DNA of 64,000 nucleotides, taken from Microlunatus lacustris (GTDB taxonomy: Bacteria > Actinomycetota > Actinomycetes > Propionibacteriales > Propionibacteriaceae). A model generated the notes under the pieces. The model worked only from the letters and a program-made list of their open reading frames with translations. It had not been told where the DNA came from and searched no databases. A program made the position numbers and the translations under genes. Location of the stretch: positions 248,001 through 312,000 of the forward strand of contig BAAAJN010000004.1 in the NCBI GenBank assembly GCA_039527025.1. The letters are read 5' to 3'. Shown here one piece after another: positions 1-9,191 of this stretch. Positions within the stretch are counted from its first letter, which is position 1; each line of letters starts with the position of its first letter.

Positions 1-61
1 TCACGGGCGCGACCAGTCCGCCCCGGGCTGTGTGACGTCCGGCCCGGCCTCGGAGGCGTGC

Positions 62-1441
62 TCAGGCCAAGATCGTCCACGGCTGCTCGAGCAGGCCCGT
101 GAGCGTCTGCAGGAACCGTGCCGCCAGAGCTCCGTCGATGATCCTGTGGTCAGCGGCGAGCGAGAGGCGCATCCGGTGCCGGATGGCCACGCCATCCCCG
201 ACCGCGACCGGCTCCCGCACCGTCGCTCCGACCGCCAGGATCGCGCCTTGCGGCGGGTTGATGATCGCGGTGAACTGCTCGACGCCGAACATGCCCAGAT
301 TGCTGATCGTGAACGTCCCACCCGACATCTGCTCAGGTGTCAGCTTGCGCGCGTTGGCCGACGCCACCAGGCGCCTGGTCTCCAGCCCGATGTCCGTCAC
401 GGTCTTGCGATCTGCATCGTCGATGACCGGGACCACCAACCCCGTCCGCGACGCCACGGCAACACCGACGTGGACCCGCCGGTGGACGAACATCGTCGCA
501 GCGTCGTTCGACCGGAAGCTCGCGTTGACGTGAGGATGTGCGCGCAGAGCTAGAGCGCACGCGCGGACCAGGATGTCGTTGACGCTGACCTTCTCGCGGT
601 CGGCGGCCTGCAGACGTTGGTTGAGCTCTGCCCGCATCTGCACGAGCTCCTCGACGTCGGCGACAGCGGTGACGACGAAGTGCGGCACGTCCCGTGAGCT
701 GTCGCTGAGACGGTGGGCGATGACCCGGCGGACGGAGTCGAACGGCACCTCCTCCGGTTCGCGGCGGTCGTGGACGGGCGAGGCCTGCCTCGAGAGTTGT
801 CCGACGGGGACGTCGGTCGCGACGGCGAAGTCCGGAGCCACTTCTCGAGCGGCGGGTCCGGCGCTCTCCCCCACGACAGGCTGCACACCGGTGACGAGCA
901 GGCGCTCCACGTCGGCGCGGATGATGCGACCTCCCGGACCGGAACCAGCGATCTCGTCCAGCACGAGACGGTGCTCCCTCGCGAAGCGGCGAACCAGCGG
1001 GGTGGCCAGGAGCCGGTCCGGTCGTCGAGTCCATGCCGCATCGGACACCGGTTCGTCATGAGCAGGTCGATCGGGAACGGGCTGGTCCGCGGCGGGCTGA
1101 GCAGAGGTGGGCCGGGCAAGGGCGGGCTGCGCAGCGGATTCCTGCTCATCGGCGCCACCGGCCACCCCGTCCGTGGCCGCTTCCTCTGGCGACGGTGCCA
1201 TTTCCCCCGGCTCCAGGAGCTCGGCGATCACCGTCCCGATGGCGACCCGTTCGCCTTCCTCGACCAGGACTCTGGACAGGACACCCGACTCGTAGGCCTC
1301 GAACTCCATCACCGCCTTGTCGGTTTCGATGTCCACGAGCGCTTCGCCGGCCTCGACGGTGTCCCCTGGCCGCTTGAGCCAGTTGAGGACCACGCCCTCC
1401 TCCATCGTGTCGGACAGCCGCGGCATGGTGATGTCAATCAT
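62..1441 (-). CDS. pdhC: 2-oxoacid (probably pyruvate) dehydrogenase E2, dihydrolipoamide acyltransferase
   Basis: This is the core acyltransferase of a 2-oxoacid dehydrogenase complex; it moves the acyl group from E1 to CoA through a lipoyl arm. The 459-residue protein has one N-terminal lipoyl domain (about 1-77; lipoyl Lys42 in ETDKAV), an Ala/Pro-rich linker, a peripheral subunit-binding domain (about 145-182) and a catalytic domain ending with the active-site motif DHRIIDG (about 431-437). I chose the ATG at 1441 because the lipoyl domain begins directly with MIDITMPRLS and a GGGGGA-type ribosome site precedes it; an in-frame start 90 nt upstream only adds unrelated sequence. It overlaps the E1beta stop by 8 nt, so it is the last gene of an E1alpha-E1beta-E2 operon. 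No E3 gene is adjacent. Specificity (pyruvate, acetoin or branched-chain) cannot be fixed from sequence alone. Confidence 0.93.
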   Translation of the reverse strand: MIDITMPRLSDTMEEGVVLNWLKRPGDTVEAGEALVDIETDKAVMEFEAYESGVLSRVLVEEGERVAIGTVIAELLEPGEMAPSPEEAATDGVAGGADEQESAAQPALARPTSAQPAADQPVPDRPAHDEPVSDAAWTRRPDRLLATPLVRRFAREHRLVLDEIAGSGPGGRIIRADVERLLVTGVQPVVGESAGPAAREVAPDFAVATDVPVGQLSRQASPVHDRREPEEVPFDSVRRVIAHRLSDSSRDVPHFVVTAVADVEELVQMRAELNQRLQAADREKVSVNDILVRACALALRAHPHVNASFRSNDAATMFVHRRVHVGVAVASRTGLVVPVIDDADRKTVTDIGLETRRLVASANARKLTPEQMSGGTFTISNLGMFGVEQFTAIINPPQGAILAVGATVREPVAVGDGVAIRHRMRLSLAADHRIIDGALAARFLQTLTGLLEQPWTILA

Positions 1442-2450
1442 GGTGTCCCCCTGCAGAGGTGCGGTGGCCCACCGCTGCGAGCGTGGCCCGGATGGCGTCC
1501 ACGACGTCCTGACGCGACGGCAGGGCGGCACTCTCCAGGGGTTTCGAGTAGGGCAGCGGCACCTCAGCCATGGCGACGCGACGAACGGGCGCGTCTAGGT
1601 GGTCGAAGGCGCCGTCCGATATCGTGGCGGCGATCTCAGCGCCGATGCCGTAGGTCAACCAGTCGTCCTCCAGCACCACTGCTGCATGGGTCTTCTTCAC
1701 CGATTCCACGACGGTCTCTCGATCCAGCGGGCGGAGGCTGCGCAGGTCGATCACCTCGACGTCCAGCCCGTCACTCTCCGCCAGCTCCTCGGCGACCTCG
1801 AGGGCGACCATGGCCATGCGGGAGTAGCCGATCACGGTCAGATCGCGTCCAGGGCGAGTGACCTTCGCCCTACCGATCGTGGCCGCAGGGAGGTCGTCAG
1901 GCACCTCTCCCTTGGTGTTGTACAGAGCCAGGTTCTCGAGGAAGAGGACGGGATCGTCGTCCTGGATCGCGGCGAGCAGCAGCGCTCGCGCGTCGGCGGG
2001 GGTCGAGGGGGCGACCACCTTGAGCCCGGGCACGAAGGCGTAGTAGAGCTCGATGTTCTGCGAGTGCGACGCCCCCAGCTGCTGCCCTCCCCCACCGGGT
2101 GTGCGGATCACCATCGGCACACTCATCTGACCACCGAACATGCCGTGGATCTTGGCCGCGTGGTTGACGATCTGGTCCAGGGCGAGGAGTGAGAAGTTGA
2201 TCGTCATGATCTCCACGACCGGACGGAGTCCCAGCATGGCCGCTCCGATGGCGGCGCCGGTGAAGCCCTCCTCAGCTATGGGGGTGTCCCGCACCCGGCG
2301 AGGGCCGAACTCCTCCAGCAGCCCCGCCGTGATCTTGTACGAACCCTCGAAGACGCCGATCTCCTCGCCCATCAGCATCACGTTCTCGTCACGCAGCAGC
2401 TCGGAGCGCAACGTCTGCCGAAGGGCTTCACGGTAGGTCAAGACGGTCAT
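1434..2450 (-). CDS. pdhB: 2-oxoacid (probably pyruvate) dehydrogenase E1 beta subunit
   Basis: This is the beta subunit of the thiamine-diphosphate-dependent E1 heterotetramer that decarboxylates the 2-oxoacid. The 338-residue length is normal for the family. The N-terminal half has the pyrimidine-binding transketolase fold, with GEEIGVFEGSYK and the strongly conserved TPIAEEGFTGAAIGAA. The C-terminal transketolase domain carries EVIDLRSLRPLDRETV and AEVPLPYSKPLE. The start overlaps the E1alpha stop by 4 nt and its stop overlaps E2 by 8 nt, so the three genes are translationally coupled. Codon use (TTG, GAA, CTT, CGT near the start) is a little less GC-biased than in the housekeeping genes further along. 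Confidence 0.94.
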   Translation of the reverse strand: MTVLTYREALRQTLRSELLRDENVMLMGEEIGVFEGSYKITAGLLEEFGPRRVRDTPIAEEGFTGAAIGAAMLGLRPVVEIMTINFSLLALDQIVNHAAKIHGMFGGQMSVPMVIRTPGGGGQQLGASHSQNIELYYAFVPGLKVVAPSTPADARALLLAAIQDDDPVLFLENLALYNTKGEVPDDLPAATIGRAKVTRPGRDLTVIGYSRMAMVALEVAEELAESDGLDVEVIDLRSLRPLDRETVVESVKKTHAAVVLEDDWLTYGIGAEIAATISDGAFDHLDAPVRRVAMAEVPLPYSKPLESAALPSRQDVVDAIRATLAAVGHRTSAGGHHD

Positions 2451-3565
2451 GCCGCGCCTCCAGGCACTGGCGCTGCGGGGTACAGGGCGTCACCGGGCAG
2501 GAGCCGCGAATCGTTCGGGACGGGACTGGCGTAGGTGTAGTCGAAGAGGGTGCCGGTGTCGGGGAACTCGCTGGCCGCAGCGAACGCAGCGACGGCGTCC
2601 ACCTCCTGGAGCACCTCGACATCCAGCTGCGCGATGGTCTCCAGGTCGTAGACGCCTGTCGCCGTGAGATGTTCCGCGTAGGCGCGGACGGGATCCACGC
2701 CCTTGAGGCGCTCGACCTCATCACTACTGCGGTACCTGGCTGGGTCGACGACGGAGTGTCCCTTCAGCCGCTCGGTGACGACTTCCAGCAGGTACGGCCG
2801 CCCACCCCGTGCGACGTCGACCGCCCTGGCAGCTGCGGAGGCGACGGTGTGGGGATCCATGCCGTCGACGCGCGCCGACTCGATGCGATATCCGTCGCCG
2901 TGGCGGTAGAGGTCGGGCAGAGCCGACGAAGCGGCCACCGGCGTCCCCATCCCCAACCCGTTGTTGATGATGACGAACACGATGGGCAGGTCCCACAGAC
3001 TCGCCAGGTTGAGGGACTCGTGGAAAGCGCCCACGGCGACCGTGCCGTCGCCCATCGTGCACATCACGATCTCGTCGGCGCCCTTGTACTGCAACGCCAA
3101 GGCGGCTCCCGTCGCGATCGGGAGCTGTCCCCCGACGATCCCGTACCCCCCGAGCAGCCGGTGCGAGACGTCGAACATGTGCATCGAGCCGCCCCAGCCT
3201 TTGGAGACCCCGTCGACACGCCCGAGAAGCTCTGCCATCACGGCGTTCGGGTCGATGCCACGACCCAAGGCGTACCCGTGCTCGCGGTAGTTCGTGAACA
3301 GGTAGTCCTCGGGCCGGAGCTCCTCCATGAGGCCAGCGATGGCGGCCTCCTCACCCAGGTTCAGGTGGCAGTACCCGCCGATGAGCGCTTGCGTGTAGGC
3401 GCGCTGGGCGCGTTCCTCGAAGCGCCGGATGAAGAGCATCTGGCGGTAGAAGCGCTGCGATCGCTGACGCTCCTCTCCGGTCGGCGAGGCTGCTGACGAT
3501 CCTGTCGTCACCGGTGCCTCCGTCCGGTTCCTCGGGGGCGTCGAGGACCGCGTCGTTCCTGACAT
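2447..3565 (-). CDS. pdhA: 2-oxoacid (probably pyruvate) dehydrogenase E1 alpha subunit
   Basis: This is the thiamine-diphosphate-binding alpha subunit of the E1 component. The 372-residue protein shows YREHGYALGRG, the GWGGSMHMFD motif typical of PDH/acetoin-type E1alpha, and the ThDP/Mg signature that begins GDGTVAVGAFHE and ends VIINN. The ATG at 3565 is preferred over an upstream in-frame ATG (3604) because it follows AGGAG by 7 nt. It is the first gene of the operon with E1beta and E2. Many actinobacteria make pyruvate dehydrogenase with homodimeric AceE, so this heterotetrameric set may be a second enzyme; acetoin or branched-chain 2-oxoacids are alternative substrates. Confidence 0.93.
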   Translation of the reverse strand: MSGTTRSSTPPRNRTEAPVTTGSSAASPTGEERQRSQRFYRQMLFIRRFEERAQRAYTQALIGGYCHLNLGEEAAIAGLMEELRPEDYLFTNYREHGYALGRGIDPNAVMAELLGRVDGVSKGWGGSMHMFDVSHRLLGGYGIVGGQLPIATGAALALQYKGADEIVMCTMGDGTVAVGAFHESLNLASLWDLPIVFVIINNGLGMGTPVAASSALPDLYRHGDGYRIESARVDGMDPHTVASAAARAVDVARGGRPYLLEVVTERLKGHSVVDPARYRSSDEVERLKGVDPVRAYAEHLTATGVYDLETIAQLDVEVLQEVDAVAAFAAASEFPDTGTLFDYTYASPVPNDSRLLPGDALYPAAPVPGGAA

Positions 3566-4061
3566 CACAGGTCTCCTGATGGTGAACCGGCGCCTCGTCG
3601 ACACCGGATCGTCTTCTCGGACATCAACTCGGGCAGAGCGAGCCGCCGGGGCGGTCTGCGCCCGACACCACCGTCAGGCGCGGCGATCACGGCGGCTGTT
3701 GTCGCCGGCAGGCCGCGGTCGGACGTCGTCATGCCGTGCATCTCGCCTCCCGTCCAGCGCCGTCGAGCATCCCGATCACAGTCAGGACCGGGCAGCCTGG
3801 GCGGATGTGAGCAGCAGACGGTGGCACGACGTGTGATCGCGGCACGACGGGCTCCACGGGAGAGGACGGGTCCGCCACGACGACCCAGGTGCTGTCCAGG
3901 TCGTGCCACCCATCGGCCTCCCGGTGACCACTTCTGGCCCCAGGACCCACGAGGCCCAGGAGCCAGGGTCAGGAGGTCACGCGGACTTCAGACGCTGTCG
4001 TTCGTCGTGCCCCGCTCCCGGAGCAGCTGCGCGCGAGCCCGGAGCGGCGGGACGGGAGGGC
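3566..4061. other. Intergenic stretch, 496 bp, promoter region of the PDH operon
   Basis: This gap lies between the start of E1alpha and the stop of the DCC-type gene. Open frames on both strands are low-complexity Arg/Pro/Ala-rich and show no recognisable domain, so I call no gene. It should contain the promoter of the E1alpha-E1beta-E2 operon, but I could not identify a convincing -35/-10 pair, riboswitch or terminator. Confidence 0.5.
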
Positions 4062-4430
4062 TCAGCGGGCGTCGAGCGAGCAGACGGGCGTCCCGCCGGG
4101 CAGTCGCGAGCGGTTGGCGGCGATCCAGTGGTAGGCGCGCCGCGCGACCGGGTCCACGAGCCGGGTCGTCATCAACCGGCCGACGAGGCGCCAGGGCAGC
4201 GGGCCGGTGCGGAGGATCGACGCGAAGGCCCGGTGACCGTAGTCGACGCGGCCGTCGGGGTGGACGTACGGCATCTCCACCAGGGCTCGCTCCTCGTCGA
4301 TGTCCAGCGCCGCGAGGTCGACCGACTGCACGGTGGAGATGTCGATGTCGACGCCCAGACGCGGAACCAGCGTGGCGGTGCGCATGCAGAAGCCGCAGTT
4401 CCCGTCGTTGAGCATGAGTCCCCGGTCCAT
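4062..4430 (-). CDS. DCC-type (DUF393) thiol-disulfide oxidoreductase-like protein
   Basis: This small 122-residue protein belongs to the DCC family of predicted thioredoxin-fold proteins. The family signature lies near the N-terminus, with a CxxC motif at Cys12-Cys15 (LNDGNCGFC), followed by an R/H-rich helical part with YGHRAFASIL. The family is widespread but its physiological role is poorly defined, so redox activity is inferred from the CxxC. The start at 4430 has no clear ribosome binding site; the internal Met6, which lies directly before the motif, is an alternative. It is transcribed away from the neighbouring ndh gene, and the 252 bp between them must hold both promoters. Confidence 0.8.
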   Translation of the reverse strand: MDRGLMLNDGNCGFCMRTATLVPRLGVDIDISTVQSVDLAALDIDEERALVEMPYVHPDGRVDYGHRAFASILRTGPLPWRLVGRLMTTRLVDPVARRAYHWIAANRSRLPGGTPVCSLDAR

Positions 4431-4682
4431 GCCACCGAGGCTACGCGGGCGTCCTCAGTCGGGGCGCTTCCACTTCTCCACGGTCGTGCTCTCCCTCGAC
4501 GAGTACCGGTCACGCGGCGAGATGAGGCTGATCCCGCGCCTGCCTCTCGGGCACCGGAGCGCGCGGCCGGGGCGACGGGGTGGTCATCTCGCCGCGCCGA
4601 CATCACATCCGGGCGCGCAGAGGTGTCGAGACAAGTGAGACCCCGCACGGGATCGACATCAGTCAGATCAGGAGAAGCGTTC

Positions 4683-6053
4683 ATGACCGGTACTCCACAC
4701 ATCCTCATCGTCGGCGGCGGCTATGCCGGCTTCTACGCCGCGTGGCACCTCGAGAAGCGCCTCGAGCGGTCCGAGGCCTCGGTGACCATCCTCGATCCCC
4801 GTCCGTACATGACCTACCAGCCGTTCTTGCCGGAGGTGGTTGCCGGCTCGATCGAGGCGCGGCACGTGGCCGTGTCGCTGCGCAGGCACCTGCGGCGAAC
4901 CACCGTGCTCAGCGGACGCGCGACGTCCATCGACCACGGGAGCAGGTCCGTGCACGCGCGGATGAACGACGGGCGGGAGGTGAGCCTGTCCTACGACGTC
5001 ATCGTGGTCACGGCAGGGGCCGTCACGCGGGCCCTGCCCGTGCCGGGCATCGCCGAGGAAGCCTTCGGCCTCAAGCACGTCGAGGAAGCCGTCGCGATCC
5101 GGGATGAGTTCCTCACGGCGCTCGACCGAGCCGCTGACCTGCCGAAGGGACCGGCGCGCACCAGAGCGCTGACCGTCACGTTCGTCGGGGGTGGCTTCGC
5201 CGGTGTCGAAGGGTTCGGGGAGCTGTTGAGCCTGTCGCGCGCCGCTCTGAAGAGGTACCCGGAGATCTCCCCGGACGAGCTCAACTTCCACCTGGTGGAG
5301 GCGAGCGAGCGCATCCTGCCCGAGGTCAAGGCCAAGACCGGCGCGTGGGTGGTGCGGTCACTCGAGCGCAGGGGCGCCCGCGTCCACCTGAGGACGACCG
5401 TCACCTCAGCTGTGGGAGGCGAGGTGATCCTGTCCTCGGGCGAGCGCTTCGAGTCCGATCTGATCGTGTGGACAGCCGGGACAGCTGCCAACCCGATCAT
5501 CTCCAAGCACACCGACCTGCCCGTCAACCTGCGCGGCCTGCTCGTCGTGCGCCCCGACCTCCGCGTCGGCACGGACGACCACCCGGTGGTGGGGGCTTGG
5601 GCGGCGGGCGACGATGCCGCGGTACCGGACCTGGCACGCACCGCGTCCCCGCCGTACGCCTACACGGTGCCCAACGCGCAGCACGCTGTTCGTCAGGGCA
5701 AGCGGCTCGCCCGCAACATCACGAGGACGCTGCGAGGCTCTGCGCCCCGGCCCTACCGACACCGCACTCTCGGGACCGTCGCGACGCTGGGACTGGGGAC
5801 CGGAGTGTTCGAGTCCGGGCCCCTGGCCATCAAGGGCTTCCTCGGCTGGCTGATCCACCGGGGCTACCAGGTCCTGGCCATCCCCACCTGGGAACGCAAG
5901 GTCCGGGTGGCCTCCGTCTGGTTCATCGCGCTCTTCCTGGGACGCGACATCGTGTCGCTGACGTCGGTTCAACAGCCTCGGCAGGAGTTCGTCAGCAGTG
6001 GCCGTCTCCAGCGTCAGCCGAGTTCGGAGAGGGATGTCGAACATGCTGCTTGA
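4683..6053 (+). CDS. ndh: Type II NADH:quinone oxidoreductase (NDH-2 family)
   Basis: This is a single-subunit, non-proton-pumping FAD enzyme that passes electrons from NADH to quinone at the inner face of the membrane. The 456-residue protein has an N-terminal FAD Rossmann motif (IVGGGYAGFYAAWHL), a second nucleotide-binding motif for NADH (FVGGGFAGVEGFGELL), the WTAGTAANP segment, and the FAD-ribityl motif AAGDDAAVPD. Hydrophobic/amphipathic C-terminal segments (TLGLGTGVFESGPLAIKGF; VASVWFIALFLGRD) fit membrane attachment. The ATG at 4683 follows AGGAGA; longer in-frame starts add unrelated sequence. It stands alone on the plus strand next to a dehydrogenase complex that makes NADH, which suggests a shared catabolic role but does not prove it. 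Confidence 0.9.
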   Translation: MTGTPHILIVGGGYAGFYAAWHLEKRLERSEASVTILDPRPYMTYQPFLPEVVAGSIEARHVAVSLRRHLRRTTVLSGRATSIDHGSRSVHARMNDGREVSLSYDVIVVTAGAVTRALPVPGIAEEAFGLKHVEEAVAIRDEFLTALDRAADLPKGPARTRALTVTFVGGGFAGVEGFGELLSLSRAALKRYPEISPDELNFHLVEASERILPEVKAKTGAWVVRSLERRGARVHLRTTVTSAVGGEVILSSGERFESDLIVWTAGTAANPIISKHTDLPVNLRGLLVVRPDLRVGTDDHPVVGAWAAGDDAAVPDLARTASPPYAYTVPNAQHAVRQGKRLARNITRTLRGSAPRPYRHRTLGTVATLGLGTGVFESGPLAIKGFLGWLIHRGYQVLAIPTWERKVRVASVWFIALFLGRDIVSLTSVQQPRQEFVSSGRLQRQPSSERDVEHAA

Positions 6054-6435
6054 GCGGTGGCAACGGGGCCTACCCCGGTCCACGGCACGGCGGTTGATCA
6101 CGCTGCGGTTAGCCGCGTAGCCGTGCAGCTGTTCTCGTGCAGTGGAGAAGCGTCTCCACGAGGGGTCCACGAGCGCGCCGCGGCTCTGAGGGCGTCCTCG
6201 ACGCAACTCCTGCGCACGGGGTCCACGACCGCCCGGACGGCGCACGAGCTCGCACTGTGGAACGGGTCTCACCACGGCGGCGACGCGGCTGTCGGCCTCA
6301 CGATCAGCGTTGGAGACCGGTCGAAGGTGATGAGGGGACTCACCCTCACACCGTCCAGGAGGCAGACATGACGAGTTCGGGTAGGGCGCGGTACGACGCG
6401 TGCGACAGCCGCACCATGGTTCGAGGAACCCGGCG
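6054..6435. other. Intergenic stretch, 382 bp
   Basis: This gap follows ndh and precedes the hypothetical gene on the same strand. Open frames are present, but their translations look random for GC-rich DNA. I saw no tRNA, riboswitch or strong hairpin. It probably contains the promoter of the next gene. Confidence 0.4.
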
Positions 6436-7731
6436 ATGACCGGGTCCACCGCCGCACCACCGGTGAGAGTGCCCCCCTCGTCCCGCCGGCCCCGCAACGA
6501 GCACCGTCAAGGGTTCCTGAACACCGAGCGCAGCCTCACCCCGACGCGAGCCATGCCCGTGAGGGATCCTCGAGTGCTGACTGAGGGAGATCTCGGTGGC
6601 GATCGGCTCCTTCTCGCCCTGGATCGGATCCAGCAGCAGGGCCCTCCACGCACGATCGCCGGCTGGAAGTCCTTGGCTGACGAGATCCTGGTGGACGAGC
6701 GCTGCGCCGTCCACCGCAACGAGCAGATCTCGTCGTGCTATGCCTGGGCCTACATGGCTCTGCCCGCGTACTTCAAGTGGGCCGGGATGGCGGCGATCGC
6801 GTCGCACCACGTCCGCGTCGCCCTCCTTCCGCTCCACATCCAGACCGCTTTCCGGGGCTCGTCTGCTCAGGCGCACAGACCGGAGAGGTGGCGGGTGCTC
6901 ACGGAGGACACGAACAGGATGCGGGCGACGAACAACGAGATCTTCGACGACCTGTTCTGGGTCCACCTCGCCTACATCACCTCCGAGGACGGGATCACCC
7001 TGCTCCGCGCCCTCCTGCGAGACGAGCGTCGCTACGCACCCGTGCTGGCCGGGTTCGAAGCCCTCGACCAGGGCCGCCGGGTACTGGAGGACGCGACGAC
7101 GTCACCGGCGGCTCGAGGACGAGCACGCGATCTCGTCTGGAAGGGCAATCTCCTCCTTCTCGAGCACGAGCAACGCGTCGTGGTGCAACCCAGCTTCGAC
7201 CGCCTCTCCGACGGTTACGCCCGGGTCGTCTCGATCGGATCGGCGACGACGTTCGAGACACGTGGACCGTGCCGAGCGAGGGAGTACTTCACCTCGTTCT
7301 ACCTGTACACCCTCGCCCGGACGAACCCGCGTGGCCTCGGCGGACGGGTGCGGCCGCGGATCACCAACTACGACGACCGGTGGCGTTGGCTCGTGTCGAG
7401 CGTCGTGCCCCGCTTCCAACGCTTCGATGACGATCCACAAGTGATCCGAGCCATCCTGCGACGCATCCTCGACCAGGATCGCCACCACCTCTCCTCCCCG
7501 TGCAGCAGCCCGATCAGCAGGGAGCGGGAGCCCTGGGGGCGCGCAGCGCCCTCGTCCCCGGGAGCGCGTAGCCTGACCCCGGTACTCGTCCACGCCCAAT
7601 CTCCCACCCGTGACGGGCAAGAAGTGAGGGAGGTGGTCCACGAGGGGCGGGGCAGAACTACTCCGGGGTGTTCCGTCGTCAGGCCGTCGACCGGTAGCAG
7701 TCGACGCCGGTGGTCACGGTCCGCAGCGTGA
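6436..7731 (+). CDS. Hypothetical protein, family not recognised, possibly extended by stop loss
   Basis: I could not place this protein with confidence. The start is uncertain: the ATG at 6436 has GAGGAA upstream, but the well-formed sequence begins only near an internal ATG at 6553. The central part (about residues 45-350) looks like a soluble helical protein, with NEQISSCYAWAYMALPAYF, KWAGMAAIASHHVR, FDDLFWVHLAYI, and GNLLLLEHEQRVVVQPSF. The layout N-x-x-I-S/T, AY, W-A, S recalls the DUF2515/YppC type, but only weakly. From roughly 7500 onward the translation becomes Ser/Arg/Gly/Pro-rich and random-looking, which suggests the original stop was lost by frameshift or mutation. Confidence 0.6.
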   Translation: MTGSTAAPPVRVPPSSRRPRNEHRQGFLNTERSLTPTRAMPVRDPRVLTEGDLGGDRLLLALDRIQQQGPPRTIAGWKSLADEILVDERCAVHRNEQISSCYAWAYMALPAYFKWAGMAAIASHHVRVALLPLHIQTAFRGSSAQAHRPERWRVLTEDTNRMRATNNEIFDDLFWVHLAYITSEDGITLLRALLRDERRYAPVLAGFEALDQGRRVLEDATTSPAARGRARDLVWKGNLLLLEHEQRVVVQPSFDRLSDGYARVVSIGSATTFETRGPCRAREYFTSFYLYTLARTNPRGLGGRVRPRITNYDDRWRWLVSSVVPRFQRFDDDPQVIRAILRRILDQDRHHLSSPCSSPISREREPWGRAAPSSPGARSLTPVLVHAQSPTRDGQEVREVVHEGRGRTTPGCSVVRPSTGSSRRRWSRSAA

Positions 7732-8020
7732 GTCGTGGGGGGTGCACCGGCAGCGGTCACCCTCCACCCGAGGTCGCTCCCCTCGCTGAGGTTCGGCAGG
7801 GACGGGCTCGACCTCGCGTCCGGGACGCCAGCGGCGGGCTCTGCGTGAGAGTCGAGGTCGCGACCGCGGATCTGACGGCCAGGCAGGTGGCGGGCGCGGA
7901 TCCGACGCCTGCTGTCCGACGTTGCTCAGGGTGGCTCGACGGTGACGGACGAGCTCTGCGCCTTCTGGTGGGGCTCCCAGCGGTTAGGGCGTCCTGCCTC
8001 CGTGCTGACCGCTCCTCCTC

Positions 8021-8836
8021 TCACGCTCCTGTGGCAGCACCTGGTGCCTGGTCTGGCTGCTGGCTCTCCGTCTCGGCCCTCACCGGGTGTCCGGTGCTGA
8101 GCAGCTCCACGATGACGGCCTCGGTCTCTGCAGGCCCCTCCACCGCCCGGCAGTCGATCCCCATCTCCAGCACCGGCCGGTCGTTGCCGCCGACGTCGAG
8201 CCGGTCACCGACGAACAGCACCTCGGACCTGTCGGCCCCGGTCGCCTCCAGCAGCCGACGGATCCCGTAGGCCTTGTCGATGCCGTGCCTGGTCACGTCC
8301 ACCGAGGTGGACCCACCGGAGCGGACCTCCAGCCCCGGCAGTCGGGCGGCCGCATGAGCCCGCAACTGCTCCTTCCGCTCGCCGGTCGGGTCCCAGGCGT
8401 ACTTGTGCTCCGCGGGCGCCGCCTGGCCGAGCACCGACAGCGTCACCTGCCCGCCCCGGTCCTCCACCTGCGGTCCCCACGTCTGCGCCGGCGTCAGGCC
8501 GAGCACCTCCACCGCCTCAGTCAGCACCGCGACAGCCTCATCCCGCTCAGCCGGGGACAACCTGTCGAAGTACACGTCGACCCATCCGGTCGTGCTGGTG
8601 TGACGCAGGTAGCGCGACCCGCAGGTCGGCATCAGGTGCAGCCGTCCCAGGTCGACGCGGTCCGGTAGACGGTCCACGACCTGCCGGGTGAACTGACCCA
8701 GCTGCCCGCCGGAGATGATGCACACCTCGTAGCGGTGCACGAGGTCGGCGAGCAGCTCAGCCATCGATGGGGAGATGGGCGACTTCGTCACCGCAAGGGT
8801 GTCGTCGAGGTCGAAAGCGATGATGCGGTAGGTCAC
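8021..8836 (-). CDS. HAD-IIB family sugar-phosphate phosphatase or phosphomannomutase-like protein
   Basis: This 271-residue haloacid-dehalogenase-superfamily protein has motif I near the N-terminus (FDLDDTLA; nucleophile Asp9, acid/base Asp11), motif II ISGGQL, and late motifs DVTRHGIDKAYG and FVGDRLDVGGND. The combination of a Lys-containing GIDKAYG segment with GDxxxxGGND is like the cap-II HADs that include phosphomannomutase and sucrose-phosphatase-like enzymes, so a sugar phosphate substrate is likely. I chose the GTG at 8836, preceded by GAGAGG, because the conserved sequence starts there (MTYRIIAFDL); an open frame continues far upstream but shows no homology-like content. The gene is divergent from the exported glycosidase. 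Confidence 0.85.
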   Translation of the reverse strand: MTYRIIAFDLDDTLAVTKSPISPSMAELLADLVHRYEVCIISGGQLGQFTRQVVDRLPDRVDLGRLHLMPTCGSRYLRHTSTTGWVDVYFDRLSPAERDEAVAVLTEAVEVLGLTPAQTWGPQVEDRGGQVTLSVLGQAAPAEHKYAWDPTGERKEQLRAHAAARLPGLEVRSGGSTSVDVTRHGIDKAYGIRRLLEATGADRSEVLFVGDRLDVGGNDRPVLEMGIDCRAVEGPAETEAVIVELLSTGHPVRAETESQQPDQAPGAATGA

Positions 8837-9191
8837 GTCGGCGCCTCTCGAAGCGTGTGCATGTCCCGCGAGCGGCGGGGCCACCCGCGGAAGATTAGGG
8901 CACGAAGCCCCTGGGGAACTGGAGAACAGGTCGAGCAGAACGGAGCCGGCCCAGCGCACCTGCCAACGGCACCGGTGGTCGGGAGCCTGCGTCGACGGGG
9001 TGCTCGTCCTCAGGGATCGACCGGCCAGATTGCCGCTGGTCGACCTGGCCACTAGCGTGTGCCACCCCGGGGCACCCGTCCTCGGGTCCATCTCCCCAGT
9101 CCGGCGCACCTCTCCCCCGGGCCATCGCCAGCTGGGTGGACGTCCACATCGACCGCTCCGCGGCTGTGCCGCAGGCCAGGGGGACCCCGCC
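8837..9191. other. Divergent intergenic region, 355 bp
   Basis: This region separates the HAD phosphatase (minus) from the exported glycosidase (plus) and must contain both promoters. I saw no convincing gene, RNA or operator in it. Confidence 0.4.

Noticed and set aside
3565..3909. A 114-codon minus-strand frame upstream of E1alpha
   Set aside because: Arg/Pro-rich, no family features, and it would place a gene across the PDH promoter.
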